From contig JALWEG010000023.1 of the NCBI GenBank assembly GCA_027014155.1, forward strand, positions 50,383 to 114,382: 64,000 nt of DNA. Reading direction: 5' to 3'. A program made the position numbers and the translations under genes. Source of the DNA: Aquificaceae bacterium (GTDB lineage: Bacteria; Aquificota; Aquificia; Aquificales; Aquificaceae). The notes under the pieces are model-generated. The model was not told the DNA's origin. It made no database searches and saw nothing but the letters and a program-made list of their open reading frames with translations. Positions 18,653-26,782 of the stretch are shown here, piece after piece; positions within the stretch are counted from its first letter, which is position 1; each line of letters begins with the position of its first letter.

Positions 18653-19787
18653 CACCCTTCTCCTCTTGGATTTTCTCAAGGGTGGGATCCGGTCTTTTGC
18701 CCGTCAGCATCTCCAACAGCTCTTTCACAGATACTATCCCCTGATACTTCAATAGGTGTCCGTTGGCCCCCGATATGAAGACGCCCTCCTCGTAGTCGCC
18801 CAGCCACGCGGCTCCCAACCTGTCCGCTATGCAGAAGCCCACCTTTTTCGCCTCTTCACCCTTGTTGCAGGGGGTTATGCAGTGAGAGACGCAACCCTTC
18901 CAGCCGTTGTATCCGCTAAGAAGCCTCTCTATGAATGGGGTCTTGATTACCCTCAGGGGATAACCTACGGGGGACTTGAAGAGCATTATGTCCTCTTCCT
19001 CAAGGCTGGTTATCAGCTCCTTGTATATCTGGGGTGCATCGCACTCGTGGGTGGCGACGAACCTGGTGGCCATCTGCACTCCTGCCGCACCCCACTCTAT
19101 ATACCTCTTTATATCGGGATAGCCCCACACTCCGCCGGCCACAACCACCGGAATGTTTCCCCACTTCTGAGCCTCCTCATACACCTCTCCGAAGAGGTTC
19201 TCAAGCTGGTTTTCCGGCTTATAGCAATCCTCGTACTTAAAGCCCTGATGTCCCCCGGATTTGGGCCCCTCCAGCACCACCGCATCGGGTAGTCTGCCGT
19301 ACCTCTTCTCCCAAGTTCTGCATATCAGGTTCATGGCTCTGGCAGAGGACACTATGGGCACCAGAGCCACGTCAAAGCCTTCCACGTACTTGGGTAGCTT
19401 CAGGGGAAGCCCCGCACCCGATATTATCAAGTCCGCCCCGGCCTCGGCGGCATCTCTCGCCACCCGGTCGTAATCGGTGATGGCGGCCAGAATGTTGACA
19501 CCTATGGCGCCCTTGCCCTGAGAAATCCTTTTAGCCTCCTGTATTATCCTCGTCAAGGCCTCCTTTGAGTGGGCGTTTATGGAACCCACCGGCCTGCCGA
19601 ACTTATCCCTTTTGACAAGCTCGGGGTATCTGTAGCCCGTTCCAACGGCGGATACCACGCCGACGGCACCCTCCTTGGCCACGCTCCCGGCGAGGTTCTC
19701 CCACGATATTCCTACTCCCATACCCCCTTGAATTATGGGTATATCGGCTTCAACTCTCTTTCCTATCTTAAGTTTGGGTAGCTGCAT
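18630..19787 (-). CDS. NAD(P)H-dependent flavin oxidoreductase / nitronate monooxygenase family
   Basis: A 385-residue FMN TIM-barrel protein of the 2-nitropropane dioxygenase/FabK-like superfamily. It begins IPIIQGGMGVGISWENLAGSV, with the FMN-binding glycines, and continues with DLIISGAGLPLKLP, LEGPKSGGHQGF (phosphate and flavin contacts) and VVAGGVWGYPDIKRYIEWGAAGVQMATRF. The C-terminal part has a cysteine cluster (KGCVSHCITPCNKGEEAKKVGFC) not seen in short nitronate monooxygenases; it could bind a metal or an iron-sulfur centre. Substrate cannot be assigned. It is monocistronic and convergent with coaE; a long hairpin (19806-19840) sits in its leader. Confidence 0.8.
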   Translation of the reverse strand: MQLPKLKIGKRVEADIPIIQGGMGVGISWENLAGSVAKEGAVGVVSAVGTGYRYPELVKRDKFGRPVGSINAHSKEALTRIIQEAKRISQGKGAIGVNILAAITDYDRVARDAAEAGADLIISGAGLPLKLPKYVEGFDVALVPIVSSARAMNLICRTWEKRYGRLPDAVVLEGPKSGGHQGFKYEDCYKPENQLENLFGEVYEEAQKWGNIPVVVAGGVWGYPDIKRYIEWGAAGVQMATRFVATHECDAPQIYKELITSLEEEDIMLFKSPVGYPLRVIKTPFIERLLSGYNGWKGCVSHCITPCNKGEEAKKVGFCIADRLGAAWLGDYEEGVFISGANGHLLKYQGIVSVKELLEMLTGKRPDPTLEKIQEEKGAKSLSLQ

Positions 19788-19805
19788 CTTAACCTCCAGT
19801 GGAAA

Positions 19806-19840
19806 CTCAGAAGGTTCCGCATCTGAATGCGAAACCTGAG
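19806..19840 (-). terminator. Long imperfect hairpin upstream of the flavin oxidoreductase gene
   Basis: Read on the minus strand, CTCAGGTTTCGCAT pairs with ATGCGGAACC and CTGAG across a TCAG loop, with one mismatch and a 2-nt bulge; TTTCC follows. It lies between the end of the lysis gene pair and the start of the next minus-strand gene, so it could terminate the first or act in the leader of the second. Only one copy is present, so it is not a CRISPR array. Confidence 0.4.
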
Positions 19841-19904
19841 CTTTTTAAGTAGTTCATTGGACTATCTACCAATTTACTTCATGGCAACCTAAGGGTCAAC
19901 CCTA

Positions 19905-20348
19905 TCAAAACAGCTCATCGTCGGGAGTATATACGGGTTGGGAAGCTCCTGCCTTGGTCTCCTTTTTAAAAATTGGTTTTAGCTCCCTCGCCACCTTTTC
20001 TGCGCTTCTTCCTATAACGTATCCGCCCAGTCCTATCTGGATTATGTCAAAGAGCTTACCCTTTAGCTCATCGTTGAGATTTGGAGCGGAGAAGCCGAGC
20101 CAGTCCGCAACTATCAGAGTCACAAAGGTGAGCATGGTTATGGGTCTCCAATTTCTCGTCAGCCAGCTCTCGGACTTGGCCTCGGTGGTTATAATCTGCG
20201 TCTGAGACTGGAGCATCTGCCTTTGGAGCGAGAGCACCTCCTTCTCTATCTGGGTTTTGAGTTCAAGGGCTTTGTCCCTGTCCTGAACGTACTGGTCTAT
20301 TATGTCGGATATCTTCCCTATGAGACTGCCTACAACCGCTTGCCACAT
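19905..20348 (-). CDS. Phage/GTA-type 3TM holin
   Basis: A 147-residue protein resembling the family of three-TM holins for gene-transfer-agent release. The N-terminal amphipathic and coiled-coil part (residues 1-60) is followed by the family signature ESWLTRNWRPITMLTFVTL, one clear membrane helix (about 70-87), and a second hydrophobic stretch (IIQIGLGGYVIGRSAEK, about 107-123). A lysine-rich tail follows. It lies 3 nt after the endolysin gene on the same strand, forming a complete lysis pair: the holin would let the endolysin reach the cell wall. No capsid, tail or integrase gene is nearby. Confidence 0.75.
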   Translation of the reverse strand: MWQAVVGSLIGKISDIIDQYVQDRDKALELKTQIEKEVLSLQRQMLQSQTQIITTEAKSESWLTRNWRPITMLTFVTLIVADWLGFSAPNLNDELKGKLFDIIQIGLGGYVIGRSAEKVARELKPIFKKETKAGASQPVYTPDDELF

Positions 20349-20351
20349 ACC

Positions 20352-20861
20352 TCACCCCTCCAAGAACTTCATGAGGTCAAAAACTCGGCTCACCCATCCC
20401 CGCTTGTATATGTTGAACCTTTCGCAGCTGAGCTTTGAATAGTATATCACCCTTCTCTTGAGAAACTCCCTAACCAGTTCCTCCTCCGGAGTCCTCTTCA
20501 CCGCGGCTATAGTTTTGGGTCCTATTATCCCGTCGGCAACCACGCCCAGGGTCTTCTGGAGTCCCCTTGCGCACCTCCTAACACCCAAGTTTACGCCCGT
20601 ATCAAACACGGCTGTAGCCACCTTAGGGGGCATGTGGTCGCATTTAAGTCTCTTCCAGAAGTTGACCCTGTAAAACTCCTTAACCAGCTCCTTGGCCTTT
20701 TCCTCTTCACCGCTGAAGATGTACTTCCAGCCCTCCCAACGGGGGTAGGCCCTTTGATAGATTCCTGCATAGGTGTAGTGGGTCTCGGTGGGGTTGCGGT
20801 GGAGTCTGTATCCACCCTCCCACCTGAGCACGAAGCTTAACGCCCTCTCAAAGGTATCCAT
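20352..20861 (-). CDS. GH108-type endolysin (N-acetylmuramidase)
   Basis: A 169-residue peptidoglycan hydrolase of the glycoside hydrolase 108 family. The catalytic glutamate is E15 in FVLRWEGGYRLH. The middle contains FDTGVNLGVRRCARGLQKTLGVVADGIIGPKTIAAV, the joined peptidoglycan-binding type-3 segment usual in this family. No signal peptide is visible, so export would depend on the holin encoded just downstream. It lies 3 nt beyond purH on the same strand, but a shared promoter with purine genes is probably incidental. Confidence 0.85.
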   Translation of the reverse strand: MDTFERALSFVLRWEGGYRLHRNPTETHYTYAGIYQRAYPRWEGWKYIFSGEEEKAKELVKEFYRVNFWKRLKCDHMPPKVATAVFDTGVNLGVRRCARGLQKTLGVVADGIIGPKTIAAVKRTPEEELVREFLKRRVIYYSKLSCERFNIYKRGWVSRVFDLMKFLEG

Positions 20862-20864
20862 ATC

Positions 20865-22385
20865 TCAATGCTTGAAGTGCCTCATGCCCGTTATCACCAT
20901 GGCGATTCCGTGCTCGTCCGCCGCCTGAAACACCTCCGAGTCCCTTATGGAGCCGGCCGGGTGAATCACGGCCGATATACCCTCCCGTGCCGCCATGTCT
21001 ATGGAATCCCTGAAGGGAAAGAAGGCCTCGGAGGCCAGCACGGCTCCCTTCAGGTCCAGGCCGTACCTTTTAGCCTTCTCTATGGCACACCTGAGGCTGT
21101 CCACCCGGGACACCTGTCCGGTACCTACCGCCAAGGTTCTCCTGTCCTTACTTATAACAACGGCGTTGGATTTGGCATGCTTGCATACCTTCCAGGCAAA
21201 GAGAAGCTCCTCCATCTCCTCTGGGGTAGGTTCTCTTCGGCTAACTACCTTCAGCTCCCTGAAAAGTTCAGAGTCCTCGTCCTGAATTAGAAAGCCTCCG
21301 CTGAGCTTCTTCACCTCAAAGCTCCTCTGGATACCCAACACCCTGAGCACCCTCAAATTCTTTTTTTTGGATAGCACCTCTAAGGCCTCGGGTGTATAGT
21401 CGGGCGCTATCACCACCTCTAAGAACATAGAGGTCAGTTCCATTGCCGTTCTCTCGTCAACCGTATCGTTAAAGGCCACTATTCCCCCGAACGCGGCCTC
21501 GGGGTCCGTCTCCTTAGCCCTTAGGAAGGCTTCTCTCGTGTCGTTCCCCAGCGCAACGCCGCAGGGATTGTTGTGTTTCACTATCACGCAAACCCCGTCG
21601 TTGGGAAACTCTAAGGTCAGCTTGGCCGCCGAGTCCGCATCAAGGTAGTTATTGAAGGACATCTCCTTGCCCTGAAGCACCTGCGTCTTGGAAACCCCCA
21701 CATCTTCAAAGGGACTGTGGTAGAGGAAGCCCTTCTGGTGAGGGTTCTCACCGTAGCGGAGTTCCTTCCCGAGTTTCATGGGAATACTCAGCTCCTTTGC
21801 AGGCTCTTCTATGTCCAACATGTTCTTAAGGGCGTTGGATATAACGCCGTCGTAGTAGGCCGTATGGGAGAAAGCCTTCCAAGCCAAGTAAGCTCTATCC
21901 TCTTCGCTCAAAGAGCCTTCTCTCATCTTCTCCAGAACCCAGCCGTAATCCTGAGGGTCAACCAGCACCACCACCCTGAAGTAGTTCTTGGCGGCGGCTC
22001 TTATGAGGGTAGGTCCCCCTATGTCTATGAACTCCATCAGCTCTTTCATGCTCAGGTTTTCCTTCATCATCTCCTCAAAGGGGTAAAGGTTGACCGCCAC
22101 GAGGTCTATGGGTATGATTTCCAGGCTCCTGAGGTCCTCTCTGTCGGATTCCACCCAATCTCTGTAAAGAATTCCGCCGTGTATGGCTGGATGAAGGGTC
22201 TTCACCCTTCCTCCCAGTATCTCCGGATAGCCGGTAAGGTTGGAGACCTCCTCTACCTCTATACCCTTCTCCTTCAGAAATTTCGCCGTCCCGCCGGTTG
22301 AAAGAAGCTCGTATCCAAGCTCCCGGAGCGCCCGGGCTAACTCTTCTATACCTTCCTTCTTGTAAACGGATACAAGAGCACGCAT
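20865..22385 (-). CDS. purH: Bifunctional AICAR transformylase / IMP cyclohydrolase
   Basis: Catalyses the last two steps of IMP synthesis. The 506-residue length is typical. The N-terminal cyclohydrolase domain shows ELLSTGGTAKFL, GRVKTLHPAIHGGIL and DLVAVNLYPFE. The C-terminal transformylase domain has LRYGENPHQKGFLYH, VKHNNPCGVALG (catalytic lysine-histidine), and SDAFFPF-like EAFFPFRDSIDMAAREGI. Start is the ATG at 22385. The holin/endolysin pair follows 3 nt downstream on the same strand. Confidence 0.96.
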   Translation of the reverse strand: MRALVSVYKKEGIEELARALRELGYELLSTGGTAKFLKEKGIEVEEVSNLTGYPEILGGRVKTLHPAIHGGILYRDWVESDREDLRSLEIIPIDLVAVNLYPFEEMMKENLSMKELMEFIDIGGPTLIRAAAKNYFRVVVLVDPQDYGWVLEKMREGSLSEEDRAYLAWKAFSHTAYYDGVISNALKNMLDIEEPAKELSIPMKLGKELRYGENPHQKGFLYHSPFEDVGVSKTQVLQGKEMSFNNYLDADSAAKLTLEFPNDGVCVIVKHNNPCGVALGNDTREAFLRAKETDPEAAFGGIVAFNDTVDERTAMELTSMFLEVVIAPDYTPEALEVLSKKKNLRVLRVLGIQRSFEVKKLSGGFLIQDEDSELFRELKVVSRREPTPEEMEELLFAWKVCKHAKSNAVVISKDRRTLAVGTGQVSRVDSLRCAIEKAKRYGLDLKGAVLASEAFFPFRDSIDMAAREGISAVIHPAGSIRDSEVFQAADEHGIAMVITGMRHFKH

Positions 22386-22455
22386 TCTTTTATCTTAATA
22401 TAGTAATTGCAGTAAATCGCCCGTAAAGACCTCCCTTCCCATAATCTCTCAGCAA

Positions 22456-22947
22456 TTACAAAATCATAGAAGCTTTCACCTTTATTTTACGTTCAACCCT
22501 GTCAACTTGCAACACTATATCCCCGACAAAGGGAATCATGGTTCTCTCGTCTTCCAGAATCAGCATGTCGTAAACGCCTAAGTCCTCAACCCTTTTTACC
22601 CTGCCCAGCCTCTCGCCTTTATCGGTCCACACCTCCATGCCCACAAGCTCGTAAACGTAAAACTCGTCTTCTCCCCTGGGTGGAAGCTCACTTTCCGGCA
22701 AGAACAGGTGAGCACCCTTGAATTGCTCAACCTCGCCGAGGGAGTCATAACCTTTCAGCTTGATGATAAAAGCTCCTCTGTGCTCCCTTAAACCCTCCAC
22801 CTTAAAGGGAACGTATCCTCCACCAACGCGCTTGAGGTAAACCCTCTTTAAATTATCAAAGACCTCCGCGGGAGCGAAGAGTTTTACTTTCAGCTCTCCC
22901 TTTACACCAAAGGTGTCTATAACCCTGGCTATGATAACGAACTCCAT
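22456..22947 (-). CDS. rimM: Ribosome maturation factor RimM
   Basis: Binds ribosomal protein S19 and helps mature the 30S subunit head. The 163-residue protein starts IIARVIDTFGVKGELKVKLF, the G-x-KGE signature of the N-terminal RimM domain, and the C-terminal PRC-barrel is visible (LVGMEVWTDKGERLGRVKRVEDLG, then DMLIL and MIPFVGDIVLQVD). Length is normal. It is separate from the ribosomal protein and trmD genes it often sits with. Confidence 0.93.
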   Translation of the reverse strand: MEFVIIARVIDTFGVKGELKVKLFAPAEVFDNLKRVYLKRVGGGYVPFKVEGLREHRGAFIIKLKGYDSLGEVEQFKGAHLFLPESELPPRGEDEFYVYELVGMEVWTDKGERLGRVKRVEDLGVYDMLILEDERTMIPFVGDIVLQVDRVERKIKVKASMIL

Positions 22948-23014
22948 TGCTTAATTAGGATAAAATAACCAACTGCGGCGGTTCCGCAGACTGCATATTC
23001 GGAGAGGATTGCCC

Positions 23015-23824
23015 ATGCACATACTCCTTATAGGCCTCGGGAATATGGGGTCTAAATACCTAAGGAAGCTTGAAGAGCTTTCGCTCAAACCGTTGCTGTG
23101 CGACATAGACCAAAGCAAGGCTAAGGAAGCGAATCACCCTTTCTACTGCCATTACGGGGACGTCAAGGAGGAGCTCAGCGGCGTAATAGTGGCGGTAAAC
23201 CCGCAGCAGCACGTCAGCATAGCCGAGGAGTTCCTCGGTAGGGGGGTGCCCGTCCTTCTTGAGAAGCCGCCGGCCCTAAGAAGCGAGGAGTTCAAGAGGG
23301 TGTTGGACAACCCCCTGCTTGAGATATCCGAGGTAGAGCTGTATTCCGAAGCGGTAAAGAGGTTTCCCCTTGATGTGGAGCCCGAAAGCATACAGATAGA
23401 GAGGCTCAACAAGGGGCGTGGATATATAAATCCCGTCTGGGACCTGGCCTGGCACGACATGTACCTGCTCCAATACCTGTTCGGAGAGATTCAGCTCAAG
23501 GACATAAAGGAAGGAGAGGTTTGGACTCTAACAGGAGTGGTAAGAGGCGAGGTTCCATTCACTATAAGACTCGCATGGGAGTACGAGGGTGAGGTATCAA
23601 GGAAGTGGGTCGTAAAGACGACCTCCGGTGATGAGGTGATAATGGATTTTTACAGGGAAGAGCTAAGATACGATGACAAGGTTATAACCCGCGAGTGGGG
23701 GGACAAGCTCAGGGAGATGGTAGAGGACTTCGTCAGGGGAGTGCGCAGGGAGGGCAGCAGGCAGAGGGCTTACAACAATCTGTTGATGATAGAGAAGCTT
23801 CAGGGCGTAAGGGGTGAGCCGTGA
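23015..23824 (+). CDS. Gfo/Idh/MocA-type NAD(P)-dependent oxidoreductase
   Basis: A 269-residue, rather short member of the Gfo/Idh/MocA family, which oxidises or reduces sugars. The Rossmann motif is ILLIGLGNMGSKYL, followed by an acidic nucleotide-binding residue (LLCDID). The family lysine is in VPVLLEKPPAL. The substrate domain has WDLAWHDMYLLQYLFG, with the histidine region typical of the family. I place the start at ATG 23015 because GGAGAGG (23001-23007) is well spaced for it; a TTG at 23009 is too close. It overlaps the kdsC start by 4 nt and heads a run of LPS genes, so a nucleotide-sugar or LPS-sugar substrate is likely (inference). Confidence 0.75.
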   Translation: MHILLIGLGNMGSKYLRKLEELSLKPLLCDIDQSKAKEANHPFYCHYGDVKEELSGVIVAVNPQQHVSIAEEFLGRGVPVLLEKPPALRSEEFKRVLDNPLLEISEVELYSEAVKRFPLDVEPESIQIERLNKGRGYINPVWDLAWHDMYLLQYLFGEIQLKDIKEGEVWTLTGVVRGEVPFTIRLAWEYEGEVSRKWVVKTTSGDEVIMDFYREELRYDDKVITREWGDKLREMVEDFVRGVRREGSRQRAYNNLLMIEKLQGVRGEP

Positions 23825-24339
23825 GCCTAAAGAGGCGGGTTGAGAGGTTAAAGCTTCTTCTTTTGGACGTGGACGGAGTTCTTACAAGCGGAGACCTCTT
23901 CTACCTGGAAAGGGGAGAAGGTATAAAGGTGTTCAGCGTCCACGACGGCCTCGGCATAAAGATTCTCCAGAGTGTAGGCGTTGAGGTGGGTGTGGTGTCG
24001 GGTAGAAGCTCGCAGGCTCTGGAAAACAGGCTGGAAGAGCTGGGGATAAATAAGGTCCACATGGGTCGGCTACACAAAAGACAGGCCCTTGAGGAAATAT
24101 GCAGAGAAGAGGGATTGGACTACCAAGAGGTGGGTTTCATAGGGGACGATTACGTGGATATACCCATACTAAGATTGGTAGGGTTTCCTGTGGCAGTGAG
24201 CAACGCCTACCGTGAGGTCAAGAAGCATGCCTGCTACATAACCTCCTCCGAAGGAGGAGAGGGTGCGGTAAGGGAGGTCGCCGAACTGATAATCGCTCTC
24301 AGGGGACTAAAAGGGAAACTCTTAGATGGCTACAGGTAA
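23821..24339 (+). CDS. kdsC: 3-deoxy-D-manno-octulosonate 8-phosphate phosphatase
   Basis: A 172-residue HAD-superfamily phosphatase that frees KDO from KDO-8-phosphate for lipopolysaccharide core synthesis. The HAD motif I is LLLLDVDGVLTSGDLFY, with both catalytic aspartates and the VLT typical of KdsC. Motif III and IV are seen in VGFIGDDYVDIPIL and GFPVAVSNA. It begins with GTG at 23821, overlapping the previous stop (GTGA). The next gene, lptC, starts 14 nt before its end. Confidence 0.92.
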   Translation: MSLKRRVERLKLLLLDVDGVLTSGDLFYLERGEGIKVFSVHDGLGIKILQSVGVEVGVVSGRSSQALENRLEELGINKVHMGRLHKRQALEEICREEGLDYQEVGFIGDDYVDIPILRLVGFPVAVSNAYREVKKHACYITSSEGGEGAVREVAELIIALRGLKGKLLDGYR

Positions 24340-24835
24340 GAGTTTGAGCTTTCACATCGGATACGTGGCCTTTTTACTTCTATCACTTTTGAGCTTTAAA
24401 GACCTGAAGGTAAAGGCTCAGGCTTCCCGAGAACCCGAAAGTGTAGGTTATTTAGAAAAAGTTCGGATAAGGGTTTACGGCAAGGAAGGTGTGGAGTGGC
24501 TCGTGAAGGGAGAGAGGCTATACTCGGCGGGCGTGGAGGTGGTACTGGACAAGGTACATCTTAGCTCTCAGGAGTACGAGATAAAGGCCATGCGTGGAAA
24601 TATAAACAGGATAAACGGAAAGGGACTGCTCTTGGGAGGCGTGGAGGTAAGGGGCAGCGGTCTCTTCATAAAGACAAGCTCCGCCAACATAGACCTAAAG
24701 ACCAAGAAGATATGGGGCAGCGGAGACATAGAGGTTTGGCGGTATGGGAACTACATAAGCGGCAGCGGCTACGAGATATACCTATCCCCCCTCAAGGTTA
24801 TAATAGAGAAGGTGAAGACGAGACACGATGCGTAG
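24326..24835 (+). CDS. lptC: LptC-like LPS export protein
   Basis: A 169-residue protein with one N-terminal membrane anchor (about residues 8-26, FHIGYVAFLLLSLLSF) and a beta-rich periplasmic part made of short strands (GKEGVEWLVKGERLYSAG, YEIKAMRGNIN, SGLFIKTSSANIDLKTKKIWGSGDIEV). This is the layout of LptC, which takes LPS from the LptBFG transporter and passes it to LptA. It lies between kdsC and lptA with overlaps on both sides, the same order as in many Gram-negative bacteria. Sequence conservation in LptC is low, so the call leans on topology and context. Confidence 0.8.
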   Translation: MATGKSLSFHIGYVAFLLLSLLSFKDLKVKAQASREPESVGYLEKVRIRVYGKEGVEWLVKGERLYSAGVEVVLDKVHLSSQEYEIKAMRGNINRINGKGLLLGGVEVRGSGLFIKTSSANIDLKTKKIWGSGDIEVWRYGNYISGSGYEIYLSPLKVIIEKVKTRHDA

Positions 24836-25268
24836 CTTCTTTACTCTTTTACTTCTTATACCTTCAATAATTCTGTCTCAGGTTATAGTGGGTGAGTCGG
24901 ACAGCCTGGAGTACAGGAAAGGCAAGATTATCTACAAGGGCAACGTCAAGCTTACAAAGGACGGAGGAATCCTGCTGGCAGACGAGGTTGAAGTGTTCGT
25001 TGATGAAGCGGGAAAGCCCAAAAAACTCGTTGCCAAGGGAAAGGTCAGATATCTGCAAGAGGGAAAGAGAGCTCAGGCCGACTATGCCCAGTACGACCTG
25101 GAACAGGAAACCCTCCTTCTCAAGGGGAACGCAAAGATTGAGGACGGAGGCAACCTGCTTGAGGCAGATATAATAATCTACAATAGAAAGACGGACACCT
25201 TAGAGGCTAAATCCGTTAGCAGACAGGTCAGAACTTTATACATAGAGGAGGAAAGGTCCGGTGAATAA
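24828..25268 (+). CDS. lptA: LptA/OstA-like periplasmic LPS transport protein
   Basis: A 146-residue secreted protein. A signal peptide ends near residue 18 (LLLIPSIILSQ). The mature part is a row of OstA-type strands: SLEYRKGKIIYKGNVKLTKDGGILLADEVEVF, KLVAKGKVRYLQEGKRAQADYAQYD, LLLKGNAKIEDGGNLLEADIIIYNRKTDTLEAK. These match the jelly-roll repeat of LptA, which bridges the periplasm to carry LPS to the outer membrane. It overlaps lptC by 8 nt and the next gene (HU-like) by 8 nt. Confidence 0.88.
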   Translation: MRSFFTLLLLIPSIILSQVIVGESDSLEYRKGKIIYKGNVKLTKDGGILLADEVEVFVDEAGKPKKLVAKGKVRYLQEGKRAQADYAQYDLEQETLLLKGNAKIEDGGNLLEADIIIYNRKTDTLEAKSVSRQVRTLYIEEERSGE

Positions 25269-25542
25269 GTCCGAGCTGGTAAAAAGGATAGCCAAGGAAA
25301 GAGGTTTGCCTGAGAGGAGGGTTAAAGAGGTGGTGGACATGGTATTCCAAATTATGGCACAGACGCTTGCAGAAGGGGGACGCGTGGAGATAAGGGGCTT
25401 GGGAAGCTTCAGGCTCAAGAAAAGACCCTCAAGGTTCGTTAAGGACCCCAAGACCGGCATAGAGATTTTCGTAAAAGAAAGGTACGTTCCCCACTTCAAG
25501 ATGGGCAGATACATGAAGCTAAAACTAAACTCTAAAGAATGA
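25261..25542 (+). CDS. HU/IHF-family DNA-binding protein
   Basis: A 93-residue nucleoid protein. It starts MNKSELVKRIAKERGLPERRVKEVVDMVF, the helical dimer interface, followed by GRVEIRGLGSFRLKKR and a DNA-binding arm with the conserved proline (YVPHFKMGRYMK). The arm (residues about 55-75) is more basic and aromatic than usual (PSRFVKDPKTGIEIFV). The GTG start at 25261 overlaps the lptA stop. Being placed in an LPS operon is unusual for HU but the coupling is clear from the overlaps at both ends. Confidence 0.88.
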   Translation: MNKSELVKRIAKERGLPERRVKEVVDMVFQIMAQTLAEGGRVEIRGLGSFRLKKRPSRFVKDPKTGIEIFVKERYVPHFKMGRYMKLKLNSKE

Positions 25543-26576
25543 AGTATGACGTTCTGGTGGTAGGCGCCGGACCCGGCGGTGCAACGGCCTCTTACCTTTT
25601 GGCCAAAGCCGGCGCGAAGGTTCTAACGGTTGATTTCAAGAGGGAGGTAGGCTCTCCGGTTCAGTGCGCCGAGTTCCTTCCGGTTCAGATAAGCTACAGC
25701 TTCCCCGAATACTTCCCCGAGGATAGCGTGGCCCAGAGGGTAGTTGATATGGTTCACTTTACGCCTTGGGGTGAGGTGGTTAGCATACCCTCCGAGGGCT
25801 TCATACTCAACAGGCGGGTCTTTGATAAAAACATCATGGAGCTGGCATGTAGGGAGGGTGCTCGGCTCATGCTAAGGACGAGGTTCCTGAGCTTTAACGG
25901 AGAGCACATTCTTTTAGAGAAGATAGACACGAGGGAGGTGATAAGGTTAAAGGCTGACATCGTTGTAGGAGCGGACGGCTCAAGGTCAAAGGTGGCAAAG
26001 CTCTCAAGGGGCAGCTACACGAGAAACTTCTTGACCACCGCCCAGTACACGGTCAACCTACTGAGGTCCACGCAAGACCTCGTGATTTACTTCAGGGATT
26101 ACATTCCGGGGGGCTACGGCTGGATATTCCCAAAGGGAGATTGGGCAAACGTGGGTGTAGGCATAGACCCCGATTACGAGCTGAACGTTATGCACATTCT
26201 TAAAAGGTTCCTTGAGGAGGTGCGGGCCGAAGGCTGGATAGGAAAGGAGGTCGTGTACAGAACCGGCGGCTGGATACCGGCGGAAGGCATAAGGGAACCT
26301 GCGGTCAGAGGCAACGTCCTTCTCGTAGGCGATGCCGGAGGATTCTGCCACCCGATAACCGGAGGGGGTATAGCCAACGCCATAATAACCGGAAAGATGG
26401 CGGCTCAGGCTATACTGAGCGGTGAGCTTCAAGATTACGAGGAGGAGAGCTTGGACACCTTTGGCGATTCCCTAAGGAGAGCGGCACAAAAGAGGCTCAA
26501 GTATATGAAGCGTTGGGACAACCTGAAGGACATAATTCCCAAGACGTGGATAGCCTTTGACGAATACTGGAAGTAG
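25539..26576 (+). CDS. Geranylgeranyl reductase-family FAD oxidoreductase
   Basis: A 345-residue flavoprotein. FAD-binding motif VLVVGAGPGGATASYLLAKAGAKVL at residues 4-28, then the family motif SPVQCAEFLP (GG-reductase C-x-E type), DIVVGADGSRSKVAKL, and GNVLLVGDAGGFCHPITGGGIANAI at about 262-286. Members reduce double bonds of isoprenoid chains such as menaquinone side chains or lipids; the substrate here is unknown. Start overlaps the HU gene stop by 4 nt. Immediately after its stop (TAG 26574-26576) the structured RNA element A begins. Confidence 0.85.
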   Translation: MKYDVLVVGAGPGGATASYLLAKAGAKVLTVDFKREVGSPVQCAEFLPVQISYSFPEYFPEDSVAQRVVDMVHFTPWGEVVSIPSEGFILNRRVFDKNIMELACREGARLMLRTRFLSFNGEHILLEKIDTREVIRLKADIVVGADGSRSKVAKLSRGSYTRNFLTTAQYTVNLLRSTQDLVIYFRDYIPGGYGWIFPKGDWANVGVGIDPDYELNVMHILKRFLEEVRAEGWIGKEVVYRTGGWIPAEGIREPAVRGNVLLVGDAGGFCHPITGGGIANAIITGKMAAQAILSGELQDYEEESLDTFGDSLRRAAQKRLKYMKRWDNLKDIIPKTWIAFDEYWK

Positions 26577-26782
26577 TTTACGGAGCTACACGCCACCCCG
26601 AAGGGGTTGATTTTTCCGCAAGGGCTCTGTAAACTAATCTTTGGTAGTTGATAAACAAGGCTATTGGGTTCACCCACCTAACGGGTGGTAGGATTGAGCC
26701 GGCTTGGATTTGTGCCTGCGGAGAGGGTTTTTCCCTCTGTGAAGCAGGAAGCTCTCCACTTCGGGTGGAGAGGTGGAACCAC
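26577..26782 (+). ncRNA. Structured RNA element A (omega-RNA/HEARO-like, no nuclease gene)
   Basis: About 206 nt of non-coding, highly foldable sequence that aligns without gaps to 36854-37042 at roughly 74% identity over 190 positions. Visible stems: TTTACGGAG (26577-26585) with CTCTGTAAA (26625-26633); CCACC / GGTGG near 26674-26688; CCTGC (26715-26719) with GCAGG (26744-26748) enclosing AGAGGG / CCCTCT; and CTCTCCAC (26752-26759) with GTGGAGAG (26765-26772). The segment GTGAAGCAGGAAGCTC plus a terminal hairpin is reminiscent of right-end guide RNAs of IS200/IS605-type (TnpB/IscB) elements. No tnpB, iscB or tnpA is present. The next gene starts within 11 nt. Confidence 0.65.

Noticed and set aside
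19806..19840. CRISPR repeat
   Set aside because: Only a single palindromic unit, no spacers and no cas genes in the window.
26577..26782. 6S RNA
   Set aside because: No long rod with a central bubble can be drawn; several separate short stems are seen instead, and there are two copies next to coding starts.
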